This document shows, one piece after another, positions 20,347 to 30,040 of a stretch of 30,772 nt of DNA. The stretch comes from Dicyema japonicum. Its lineage: Eukaryota; Dicyemida; Rhombozoa; Dicyemidae. The translations under genes and the position numbers were made by a program. Every line of letters starts with the position of its first letter. The first letter of the stretch is position 1. Location of the stretch: the NCBI GenBank assembly GCA_011109175.1, contig RDEW01000011.1, positions 1,203,911 to 1,234,682 of the forward strand. The letters are read 5' to 3'. The notes beneath the pieces are model-generated. The model was not told where the DNA came from. It ran no database searches and saw only the letters and a list, made by a program, of their open reading frames with translations.

Positions 20347-20592
20347 CTAAAAAACATAACTCACTTTGTATAATCTGTTGTTGCGTACGAGTCTGTGAAA
20401 AATCGAGTGGAAATAATAATAAAGGCGGTACAAAACAATAAAAAGAGTATTTTCGTAAGCAATAACAACATCACCTATAAAAGTCACTATCACTTTCCAC
20501 CAATCATTAAAACAGGTTGAGAAATTGGTCTCATACATCATAAAATAAATACCTAAAAAATACAAAAACGAGAAGCCAGTAAAGATGATCAT
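20347..20592 (-). CDS. Small hydrophobic ORF of unknown function, probably partial
   Basis: Unrecognised. The frame ATG 20592 to TAG 20347 encodes 81 residues with two strongly hydrophobic spans: IIFTGFSFLYFLGIYFM (about 2-18) and VIVTFIGDVVIAYENTLFIV (about 34-53), then an aromatic-basic tail. The open frame reaches further upstream (FPTLWDTN before the Met) to a CAACAG acceptor-like site at about 20615, so a preceding exon may exist. It lies downstream of, and on the same strand as, the DHHC gene, but no splice joins the two. It could be the last exon of a membrane protein gene whose other exons I could not place. Confidence 0.35.
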   Translation of the reverse strand: MIIFTGFSFLYFLGIYFMMYETNFSTCFNDWWKVIVTFIGDVVIAYENTLFIVLYRLYYYFHSIFHRLVRNNRLYKVSYVF

Positions 20593-20615
20593 GTTAGTGT
20601 CCCAAAGAGTAGGAA

Positions 20616-21080
20616 AATCTGTTGAGAACTATTAGTTATCTTTACTTTATTAGGCAAAAATTCTGAGTTAAGGGTAAATTAGATAGTCCTGACTCGTAGC
20701 ATAGACATTTCTCCAGTATCCCTTCTCCTTAATTGCTTGCTTGATAGTAAGAGTTCAGGATTTCACATCTTTTTCGGAAGCCACTGATCCTATCCTCCAC
20801 TATGTGGCTATTGATTCAAACTTATACACGCAATCGCTGCCTTTTTGTCTTCCCCAAAAGCTTAAGTATCCTGTCCTTCTTTGTTGAAAAGTACATGCTT
20901 CACTCGAAGGATCGAAAGGAACCGTTATATAACTATTTTATTAACTTTGTTAAAGAATAATTAAGCTGACGGCAATATTCGAGGTAGGATGTTTCATGAC
21001 AGGCTTTCCGTGTTATAATTTCCCTAAACTGATTACTCTCCTCAACCCACAAGAGAAATATTATTAAAATCACATTAAAG
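20616..21080. other. Between the small membrane ORF and the DHHC gene, nothing recognised
   Basis: A minus-strand open frame at 20933-21127 overlaps the end of the DHHC exon in another frame and looks like a shadow. No other signal was seen. Confidence 0.4.
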
Positions 21081-21930
21081 TCAAACTTCATACAAAAGAA
21101 ACAACGGGTCCTCCATTTGAAAGACATCTTGCAGACAATTCTTTATTATTCCACGGTTATATGGATTACCCCGCATTCCGTCAAAATACCATACTTTACG
21201 TGGGTCGTGTGTGATAATCTCCCACGTGGTACGATTGGAGCAAATTAGATAAAAGTGGAAAAATACAAGGCATGTGGTATTAATGGCACTAAAAAAACAG
21301 GTTACACCCAGAAAAAGCATCAAAAAATTAGTCCCACTAAAACTGAGAGTCCACGTGGGACTGAAAAAGTGCAATAAATTCAAGAATCCCCACCAAGACT
21401 GTTTGGAGAACATGGATACCAAAATAAAGAAAATAAAATGGTTTCTTCTGCCAATACATGAGCCTAAGAAAAAGCAGTGATGATCGTAATGTTCCACACA
21501 GCCTTTGCAGTAAGAACAGTGACGAGATCTATTCCTTTTCTAAGATCAACCAAGAAATTACGGTTGACCAACATTTGTGACAGACTTTGTAATCGGATAG
21601 TCCCTCAGGGTCGAAATTCTATGGGATAAAAGGAATCGGTACCGACTGGTCACTCAAAGTATTCTTAGGGGTGAATCCGGGTCCGATGAACCAAACCATA
21701 ATGTAAACCACGTGGGAAACAAGAAGCAGCCAGAAATTGTGAAAGTATAATAAATCCCAGTAAGAATTGTAATTTTTGAAAAAGATTATGAATAGGACTG
21801 AAAATGAAACACAGGTTGTATAAAAATAAAATATTAGAAAAAAATACAAATTCGAAAGATCTAAATGATAAAATAACAAAATACTGGAGGTAAAAAATAA
21901 AAAATCAGACAAAAGTTTATTTATCGTCAT
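21081..21930 (-). CDS. DHHC-type protein S-palmitoyltransferase, three exons
   Basis: Integral membrane enzyme that attaches palmitate to cysteines of substrate proteins. Exons (minus): 21930-21643, 21618-21562, 21539-21081; introns 24 and 22 nt. The product is 267 residues. Two N-terminal membrane spans lie within residues 8-90. They are followed by the zinc-binding cysteine-rich domain: VCHKCWSTKRNRSRHCSYCK, GCVEHYDHHCFFLGSCIGRR, with the catalytic DHHC cysteine. Two more spans, the TTxE motif (NRTTWEI) and NPYNRGIIKN follow, the latter like the conserved NP(Y/F)..G...N segment. The two introns lie just upstream of the DHHC core and one interrupts the CRD between WST and KRN. Pro-Trp after DHHC is replaced by Phe-Phe, as seen in divergent members. 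The ATG at 21930 was preferred over an upstream TTG. Subfamily uncertain (nearest in style to ZDHHC9/14). Confidence 0.88.
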
Positions 21931-22322
21931 CAACAACACGACGGATTGAATAATGATCAAAATAATTAAAAATTATAAATAATATAAATTATTTAATTTT
22001 AATTAATATCTATTTAACTTGAATATGTTTTAATATTATTATTTGAAATTCTATTTAAATTAGGTTATCCTAAAAATTTAGTTAATTACTTTATTAATTT
22101 ATTTAATTTAATAAATCAAAATGTAAATCATTTAAAGAGAAATCCGAATTAATGTTCAAATCTCTGATTCTCAATAATGTTCCTGAAATATGCAAACTAA
22201 CCTATTTGCGTTAATGTAAGAAAATGTAAATGAGAAATTGGAACAACGTTTAAATAAAAATGAGCGCAGTCAAATAATTATTTGGTGTGACCTGTTGGCT
22301 TTTTGATTTTCCTAGAATTACA
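21931..22322. promoter_or_regulatory. Divergent intergenic region between DHHC (-) and STAT (+) genes
   Basis: The 392 bases between the two start codons are very AT-rich, especially 21960-22130. As the only 5' flank of both genes, the region must hold both promoters. A pyrimidine-rich tract ending in CCTAG at 22311-22315, seven bases before the STAT ATG, looks like a splice acceptor: either a 5' UTR intron or a trans-splice site. No transcription-factor site is claimed. Confidence 0.5.
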
Positions 22323-24557
22323 ATGTCAATTTGGCAAATGTTTCTTAACGTTTTTGATAACAATTTTGATCAGGCAAAATATAGTTATAGAGGCGTTCTG
22401 TCGTTTGAAAGCAGGCATTTTCTAGCAAACTGGGTTGAGAAAAACTTGAGGTACTCATTGTTGTCATTGTAGGACTGACATTGACGAAAACCATTCTGAG
22501 TTTATAAAATTCTCTGAAAACTTTGTTTCTCGACTTAAAACCTACATAAAACAACAGTTAAATTCAGGGATTCAGAACAATCATCTGAAGAAGGCTCTGG
22601 AAGACACTCTAACGACCATTGATGTGGGCTTTGAGTTATTGGCAGGAAAATAATCTGGATTTTGTTAAAGCTATCATAAGGAACATTGAAGAGGAAAAAC
22701 TGATAATTCAAAATTTTGCAAGAAACAAACAAAGGGAAAACTCAAATATTGAAAAAAATACAACACTTTTGGTTTTTCTATGACATAAATTAGAATTTTA
22801 AGACAAATTTTAATTTTTTTGTCGAAATCCAGAATTATCGCAACGACCTCAACTACATCAGCTCATTATTGAGAGTAAGCTTGTGGATCACCCTAGGACT
22901 CTGAAAACCTCATGAACAACCTTCACCAGCAACAACAGCTCTTCATGTCCCAGGATAATGACAGACTGATCAGTATTCTAGTTTTTTACTTTTAGACGGA
23001 ATCGACAAAAATATAGTCGTTCAAGATTTCAACAACAAGCGAATAAGTCTCTCAGAGCAACACAGGAACATTTTGAGGGAGTTGATGAGAGTTCAGGAGA
23101 CCATGTTGGGGGATGAATTCAGGAGACAGGTTGAAATTGAGGATAACAGCATTCTTGACAGGATTCAACCACTGTAGAGCACAAAATATACCTTAGATGT
23201 GAGCTGATTTGTGATCAGTTGCTGTGTTTGAAGACTCAACTACAGAAAGCTGAATATTGGCATCTCAATCTAGACAAGGGGATTGAAACGGTCATAACTA
23301 ACTTTTTGTCTTCGTTAGTGTCCGCGTAGGTTTATGTTATCCACATCAGGGCATTCGTGGTGGAGAAACAACCTCCTCAGATTCTCAGAAAGGACGCAAA
23401 ATTCTCAGTTTGTGTAAGAATGCTGCTTGGGGGAAGATTTAATTTGAACTTGAATCCACCAAAAATAGAGATTTCAATTATAAGGTAGGGGTTCCTAATA
23501 TTTAAGCGCTCACACTGCCGGGGAAATTTTCAAAGCGAATGGATGTTCCTCAAATATGAAAGCTGGGGAACTTATAAACAACGTGGGTTTAATGGAGTTC
23601 AGTCAAAACAAGCAGAAAATGAGTGCTACTTTTAGAAATCTGGTCCTCAAAAAGATAAAGAGATCTGACAGAAAATATGCCGAGGTTGTGACGGAGGAAA
23701 AATTTGCGTTAATATTCCAATCAACGTTCAATTTGGGAAAAGAGCTAATTTTCGAAGTTTGGGTATTTTCTTGTGTCATTTTAGTGCAGACATTCTCTTT
23801 ACCGATTGTCGTTATAGTTCATGGAAACCAAGAATGCAATGCTATGGGAACTATCCTCTGGGACAATTGTTTTTTGACCCCGAGTAAAACAAATCCGCAT
23901 AGTGCTGCAATTTGGGGGAGGCTTGTGGGTTCCCTGAATGAAAAAATGTTTCAATTCACAGGAAGGGCCTTTAGTGGAAGCGAAATAAATTATTTGACTA
24001 ACAAATTAGGTGAATAATTTATATAATTAGGAATTATTGGTGATCACTGTACTAAAACACAATTTTACAAGGAAAATATGCATCGGTTCGGATTCACTTT
24101 CTGGGATTGGATTTGGAATATAATGAAGTTGCTGAAGGATAATCTTAGAACACTATGGCTGGATGAGTAATATTAATCACTGTTTTAGGTCAATATACGG
24201 GTTTATCTCTATTAAAGAAGCATATGAACTGTTGGTGGCTTGTCCTGTGGGGACATTTTTGTTGAGATTTGCGGATGATGAGTTGGGTGGAATCAGCATT
24301 GCCTGGGTGGGCGTTGACTCTAATGGTATAACTGTACACATATTGTAGGAAATCGTAAATATCGTTCATTATTTCCATTCACTCACAGAGATCTGGCAAT
24401 AAGGTCACTGTGTGACAGAATTATGGATTTGGATGAGTTAATATACGTGTATCCATGTATTCCTAAAAGGGAGAGGTTTTGGGGGAGACCAGCTGATAAA
24501 CAACTCCATGAGAATTACGTTAATTTTAAATTAGTTACTAAAATTGACTATGATTAA
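22323..24557 (+). CDS. STAT transcription factor (STAT5/6-like), thirteen exons with 21-27-nt introns
   Basis: STATs are phosphorylated on a C-terminal tyrosine, dimerise through SH2 domains and activate transcription. Exons: 22323-22450, 22473-22623, 22646-22771, 22794-22874, 22897-22972, 22996-23173, 23197-23325, 23350-23484, 23507-23762, 23790-24009, 24031-24166, 24189-24325, 24349-24557. Introns are 22,22,22,22,23,23,24,22,27,21,22 and 23 nt, all GT-AG. The product is 653 residues: N-domain (starts MSIWQMF; RHFLANWVE), coiled coil (about 125-289), then the DNA-binding domain with AFVVEKQPPQIL and TFSLPIVVIVHGNQ (421 on). The linker FTFWDWIWNIMKLLKDNLR follows, and SH2 with GTFLLRF (Arg565 binds phosphotyrosine) and GGISIAW. 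Tyr641 in ENYVNFKL matches the STAT5 activation tyrosine. Only 12 residues follow, so there is no transactivation domain. Complete and apparently functional. Confidence 0.95.
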
Positions 24558-26738
24558 CTCAATAACTAAATATTAACGTTACACTGTTTTCATTTCTCCA
24601 TTATAGTAGCTTTACTACAAAACATCTTGGTCATTGCGTCACTCTGTTATAACTACCAGCATCATTGTGTCCCCAACTTTTCTATAACTTTTATATCGCA
24701 ATAACTAAGAAGACTCTCAAGCAAAGGAATCCTAGTTAGGAGTTCAGGCTTTTTTAAACAATGTTATTTCGATTGTCCCCAGTATTAGTTAATTCAGAGC
24801 TTGAGAAGCCATCTTCGACATTCAAAGAGATATATGGGGAAGAGAGGAATATAACTACATATCTGGGAAAATAGGACTGCTCTTTCTTTTGATTGGAATC
24901 CTGGTATTAACATTCAGAAATCATTTCGTCTAAGGCTGACGGGATGTGCTTTCCACGGTTGTTGTTTAGTTGAGACCACAACCAATAGGCATTCGAATCA
25001 CCACACAGGTCTTAAACCCACATAGTCTCGATATACTTAGAATATATGAGGTTGAACCGAGATTTGGCCAAAAAGCTGAAACACCCTACCCTATCAAAGT
25101 AACCCGTGGGGTAGGGGAGATCGAATGGTTTTTATACCCAGTTGTTACTAAGGGTCACCACAATCAATGATGGATTAGATTGAGGAGACAATAAACATGG
25201 GCAAGCATATACGAAATCAACTATGGTTTGACGAACACAGTTTGTTCATATATTATAACATTAAATTGTCATGTGGCTCATCGATGACGTAGGCATTTGG
25301 AAGAAAAGAGCTACAATTTCCCTATCCTTATAAGATGGACCAACAAGGAAGGCTTATGCCGTTGTGTAGATGTTGGTGCAAACCCTGGATCTGCTAGAAT
25401 AGTTCATATATTAGAAAAAAATAAGATGTGGGTCAGATATTGAAATTTTAATTATTGCAAATATTTTTAATAATACAAATTACATGGACGTCCTATTTGT
25501 CTTCCATGTAGAAAAGTCTAGCTACCACAAGTTTGATCATATGGACTTTTCGACACCACCATCCACCAATTGTTCAGAAACTGATTAAATATCCCAAAGA
25601 TTTACTTATCAGAAAATTTGAGATTAAATCTGATTATCTCTAAATACTCAAGAGATCTACTGACCCCCACCGCTCGTGACGTGCCACAAGTCAATTTTAA
25701 AGAAAAACTCCTAAGTGTGGTTGAATGACTGTTAAGGATGCCCTTTTCAAAACAGGAGTATTCGAATAGGAATAGCTCAGCGATTTGGGTTGGATGTTCT
25801 CTCGCAGCAAGATTGGCCATAATAAGCGATTACAACAATTTATATTGAAGCACAACGTTTCCCTTCACTTTACCATTGATGATTGTGGCTATTTCCTATT
25901 CGAATCTGTTGTACTAGACAGATGATAGCAATGGAGGTACAAAATGACGTGGAGCAAAAGGAAGCATCTTATATGGATTCTACTTGCACATAAAACTTTT
26001 TAAAACTCGAGATTGTGAAAGGTCTGAGGTTTCAAGAGNCACAACGTTTCCCTTCACTTTACTATTGATGATTGTGGCTATTTCCTATTCGAATCTGTTG
26101 TACTAGACAGATGATAGCAATGGAGGTACAAAATGACGTGAAGCAAAAGGAAGCATCTTATATGGATTCTACTTGCACATAAAACTTCCCAAAACTCGAG
26201 ATTGTAAAAGGTCTGAGGTTTCAAGAGTCGAAGATACTAATGAGAGGAAATACTACGAACTGATGGACAGGTCTTTCATACAACAGATCATATGGTGACT
26301 TCAGGAATGCTTGCTCTCAGTACTTTGTAGTTGAGACAGGCCGACAATGAGAGTTATAGACTAACAGAGACGGCATCTTGAACCCATAATAGGCTTAGAA
26401 TATTCTCGTATCTCGGATAGTTTATTGAGGTGTCTGACGAATACTTTACCAATACAATCGTGATGTGGCCTTGATGTGTTAAACCCTTAAGCGATAAATT
26501 GCGTGAAACAATCAAGATAAAATTGTTGAGCCGAAAATTGTGATGAAATCTTGATAATATTTTAAATACATTCTAAAAATACTGGAGAGGGAACGGTGGA
26601 TTTTTTGTTTCCGTAATAGAATTCGTGTAGATTGTGTGTTTAATGTGAGAGCTTCAGCTCTATGTGATCAAGTCATGGCTTTTAGTTTTGAGCCATTGAG
26701 ATTCCTATTAGGGGTCATTCAAAGTAAACACGATCCAG
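24558..26738. other. 2.2 kb downstream of STAT without a recognised gene
   Basis: Frames are short. Small open stretches at 24974-25170 (+; contains EIEWFLYPVVTKGHHNQ) and 25820-25602 (-; 72 codons, MANLAAREHPTQIAELFLFE at its start) show no family I know and could be transposon remnants. An N-marked duplication lies at 25851-26228. Confidence 0.45.
25851..26228. repeat. Direct duplication (25851-26038 and 26040-26228) around a single N at 26039
   Basis: Copies begin CACAACGTTTCCCTTCACTT and end GAGGTTTCAAGAG with five or so substitutions. Confidence 0.92.
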
Positions 26739-26740
26739 TC

Positions 26741-26999
26741 ATTTGATTTTAGGCTTAATTTTCTTCAGATAGACTTGGTGGTCCTTCAAAAAGTTTTTGT
26801 GAGATGCAGAGGCATAACACTTCATCAGAGAATTTGGTAGTGTTCGCGCATAGACATACTCTGTGATATCCTCGTAGGGGATTCCGTCACACACAATAGT
26901 AAGTAAACCTCCTCCAAGTTTTCCGTGCCTGTCACGTCTAATTACCGAGAAACCAAGAAACTTCGGTGTTAGATTCCACTTTGGGGTTGGGTTCTTGTA
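26741..26999 (-). pseudogene. LINE endonuclease fragment
   Basis: The minus frame 26999-26739 reads TPKFLGFSVIRRDRHGKLGG, continuing GGLLTIVCDGIPYEDI, which is the central GY.v.R.DR....GGGl.i.v segment of LINE endonucleases. It ends at a TGA after KIKPKIK. It lacks the catalytic ends. A 116-bp tandem copy of its 5' half follows at 27025-27140. Its relation to the LINE at 27480-30000 on the same strand is unclear; it may be a separate 5' fragment. Confidence 0.6.
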
Positions 27000-27140
27000 A
27001 TAGTAAGATATAATATGTCACATGCTCCTCCAAGTTTTCCGTGCCTGTCACGTCTAATTACCGAGAAACCAAGGAACTTCGGTGTTAGATTCCACTTTGG
27101 GGTTGGGTTCTTGTAATAGTAAGATATAATATGTCACATG
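26909..27140. repeat. Tandem duplication, period 116 bp, no N
   Basis: 26909-27024 and 27025-27140 share CTCCTCCAAGTTTTCCGTGC through ATATAATATGTCACATG with one substitution (AAGAAACTT against AAGGAACTT). Confidence 0.92.
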
Positions 27141-27890
27141 GCCGACTGGTTACGCCTGGGTAGACGGTTACATTCATTGACCTTGAAAATGATATCAGAC
27201 TATCAGAATTTTAATTTTTATGGTGGAAACCCTAAATTTTTAGCGTGTATTATTATATTTTATTGTAACGGTTTCTTACAGAGGTTTTGTGAAATTTTGA
27301 AATATGTTTTGCAAAATAATTTCATAATTAATGAAAGGTATTACGAGATTACGAGATTCCTCCGAAACCTAGATGCCAGATTTCCTCCAATTGGGAAATA
27401 TGGACTGTAGGAGTTGCAAAAATTAAAAAAATAGTTATTTTTTACAAAAGGAAAACTTTATTTATTTAACCCAAAACCACGGTAAAACAAAACTAATTAT
27501 CACGTGATCCAGATGCATTCTAACATAGACCTCATCTTTGCCCGTTGTTCTTCTTTCGTCCCAGCGCATGAACGTACAGGACGGCTGCCTGAATTTTCAG
27601 GGCCAACTTCCCGTGATCTGGAGTTTAGTCTCATAATGGCCTCCAGAGGCGTAGGTCCGAGTCGATGATCTTCACAAATCCAACGCTTCGTTACTCTGTA
27701 AGCCCTCTTTTGCATTTCCTCATATTTGTCCAAGAAATGAACGGTCTTCACGAGGCGAAACATGGTTCAATGTACTGTTTGTACACGTTCATCAAGACTG
27801 GGTGAGTACCACTCTTCCATATTCCCGATAAACTTTTCAATACGTTCAGTTTCTTTTCCCATTTCAATAGAATGTTTTCTACGTGAGGTG

Positions 27891-28819
27891 TCAGAGATGC
27901 ACATCAAGTGTCACACCTAATATCCCTTGACATCTGTTGAAAGGGATGTCGACCTTGTTTGACTTCAAGGTGACTGTCTTCTTTCCCAATCTTTTTTCAG
28001 AGGTAAATAGTGACGTAGACGACTTCTCTGCATTCACCACGAGCCGGTTTTTCATTATCCAGGCATTTAGCCTGTCCAGGTTAATTTGTATTCTTTCTGT
28101 GGTCCTCTGGATGACCTGATCTCGCAAAGCCAACACAATATCATGCGCATAAGAAAGTAGAACATCATTATCAGACTCAAGACTCGGGATATCAGCCAGA
28201 AAGAGATTAAACAGAGCAGGGAATAAAGGCGATCCNATTATCAGACTCAAGACTCGGGATATCAGCCAGAAAGAGATTAAACAGAGCAGGGGATAAAAGC
28301 GATCCTTGAGGGACTCCGTTTGGGAGGAGCCGTGAGATTGATTTCAGACCTCCGAGGCAAACACGTCCCCTTCGTCCACTCAAGACTCGGGATATTAGCC
28401 AGAAAGAGGTTAAACAGAGCAGGGAATAAAGGCGATCCTTGAGGAACTCCGTTTGGGAGGAGCCGTGAGATTGATTTCAGACCTCCGAGGCAAACACGTC
28501 CCCTTCGTCCACTTAGGAAGTTAATAATCCAAAGCTTTAGCTTCCCTGGGATCTCTGATTGAAATATTTTTCTCGAAAGAATCTTCCTCGAGACTGAGTC
28601 AAAAGCTTTATGTATGTCGATCGAGCAGAGCACTGTTTTAAAGTGTCTCGGCTTGGTTGTGAATCCGACTCGAATGAATTTGGTCAATGTTTGCAAGTAT
28701 GTAGACGTGGATCTCTCATTTTTGAATCCATGTTGAAAAGTCTTTTCTGGTAAAAATTCTTTTACTCTCCCGAGCACAAGTCTATCCAGAATTTTTGACA
28801 TTGAACATAGCAGTGACAC
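27891..28819 (-). pseudogene. Family A reverse transcriptase with AHD in place of ADD
   Basis: Open pieces 28819-28277 and 28250-27891 carry SMSKILDRLVLGRVKEFLPE, then FKTVLCSIDIHKAFDSVSRK (palm motif A with the first catalytic Asp), NGVPQGSPLFPALFNLFLA, and LLSYAHDIVLALRDQ where F/Y-A-D-D is expected. The first Asp of the box is His, so polymerase activity should be lost. The join at 28236 contains an N, and the motif-B segment occurs three times in the region. Confidence 0.75.
28167..28512. repeat. Triplicated reverse-transcriptase segment with a single N at 28236
   Basis: 28167-28235 is repeated at 28237-28305 across the N (period 70). The block beginning ACTCAAGACTCGGGATAT at 28245 is repeated again at 28378 (period 133, to about 28512). 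Copies differ by a few bases. Confidence 0.88.
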
Positions 28820-29802
28820 CGATCTAAAAGACGTTGGGTCCTCTCTAGATCTTCCTGGTTTCAGTACTGGCCGTATTAGAGCCTGTTTCCATTACAACGG
28901 TATCACATTCTGATTAATTTAATAGTTGAAAATCGACGTTAGGAAAGTGACTCCTCCGTCTCCAAGATTTTTTAATAAGATAACAGGAATGTTGTCTGGT
29001 CCGTGGGATATGTCGTTTTTACGGAATGTATTGTATCCCTTACCTCTCTCAGAAAAGAAGAGTGGTTCTGATATTTTCTTTAGTTTCCTGCGTGATGGTA
29101 GTGTATCAGACTTCATGTGCTCTTTGTGTGAAATTTTAGTTGTTCACATCACTTTGAACATAATCATCCTCTGTTGAAATTTCATCGCCTTTTGCCACAT
29201 TTCGAATAGCTTTCCAAACCTCTCCCGTAGTGCGATTTCTATTTACCATTGTAAGCACACGATTCCACTTTAACCTCTGGGCCTTGAGCTCTTTGGCCTT
29301 TATTTCATTATTCAATGTTCTGATCCGGAGTTTCATATTTAAGGTTATCCGGTTAGATTTTTTAAGCCGATTTCTTTCTTTAATCAAGGCCGTCTTCCCT
29401 CGACCACTCGACGAATTTAATTAATGTTTGGATATAGCCCTTGATCTTGCTTCCAAGATTTTTTGGGTAAAGTAGGTGATGGCATTCTCCAGAGAATTGA
29501 TGCTATTCAAGTAGCAATTCTTCATTTTATCTTCTGAGATTTCAGGTACAATTTCCAGTTAGCACATTTGTAATTGTAACTACTAGGAATTCTTTTGATC
29601 TTCACGACAATTGGATTATGGTCGCTTCTTATTTTGTAGAAGACTGACCAATCAATTATTGATGAAAGTGACGATGAGCAGAGTGTTACGTCCGGTGAAG
29701 TAGGTTTATTTGTCTCTCTCAGTGGTGTCCTTGTATTTCTCGATGGATTATTCAATAGGAAGTCCGTTTGCGATAATAATAGTTTCCCTCTCATGTCAGC
29801 TA

Positions 29803-30040
29803 GTTGAGTTACGGAGATTTCAAGTTCTTTTTGAATAAAGTGAGCAGACCTTTACCTTTTTTTTCTCTACAGTCCTTCCTGATAGTTTTGTTTCCTGGGA
29901 ATGTATGGGTAGGATCATTAAAAGATAGTTTGGTCTCTTGAATCATCGCAACGTTAATCTTTTGACAATCCAGGAGTGAGTGAAGTTCCCNCTAGTTGAG
30001 TTACGTAGATTTCAAGTTCTTTTTGAATAGAGTGAGCATT
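29803..30040. repeat. Short direct duplication (about 29803-29850 and 29992-30040) after a single N at 29991
   Basis: CTAGTTGAGTTACG(G/T)AGATTTCAAG is followed by TTCTTTTTGAATA in both; after 30040 the sequence departs. This is the one N pair in which only the first 48 bases after the N match. Confidence 0.8.

Larger units (their letters stand above)
27480..30000 (-). mobile_element. Degenerate LINE of family A, inverted copy
   Basis: Read on the minus strand: endonuclease start (ELHSLLDCQKINVAMIQETK at 29989-29930), endonuclease end SDHNPIVVKIKRIPSS (about 29626-29579), linker, GPDNIPVILLKNLG, reverse transcriptase (28819-27891), C-terminal part (27763-27500), then AATAAATAAAG about 30 nt beyond the stop. 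Motif NGVPQGSPLFPALFNLFLA and EKSSTSLFTSEKRLG match the copy at 1-3165. Frame breaks, a triplicated RT segment and two N positions show decay and assembly trouble. It is not active. Confidence 0.82.

Noticed and set aside
20347-20364. 18-nt intron extending the small membrane ORF
   Set aside because: A GT-AG fit exists, but the extended frame runs into the SINE-like relic, and 18 nt is below every supported intron here.
9858-21713. Overrepresented CACGTG (E-box-like) sites
   Set aside because: About eleven occurrences by eye against roughly four expected, but two are duplicated copies and the positions include exons and relics with no pattern relative to gene starts.
23485-24030. STAT reading frames as separate small genes or a decayed pseudogene
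   Set aside because: All breaks coincide with 21-27-nt GT-AG segments and the spliced product is a full STAT, so the breaks are introns.
27138-27410. 90-codon open frame on + as a gene
   Set aside because: It starts inside the 116-bp tandem copy of an opposite-strand LINE endonuclease, is AT-rich, and shows no domain or splice pattern.
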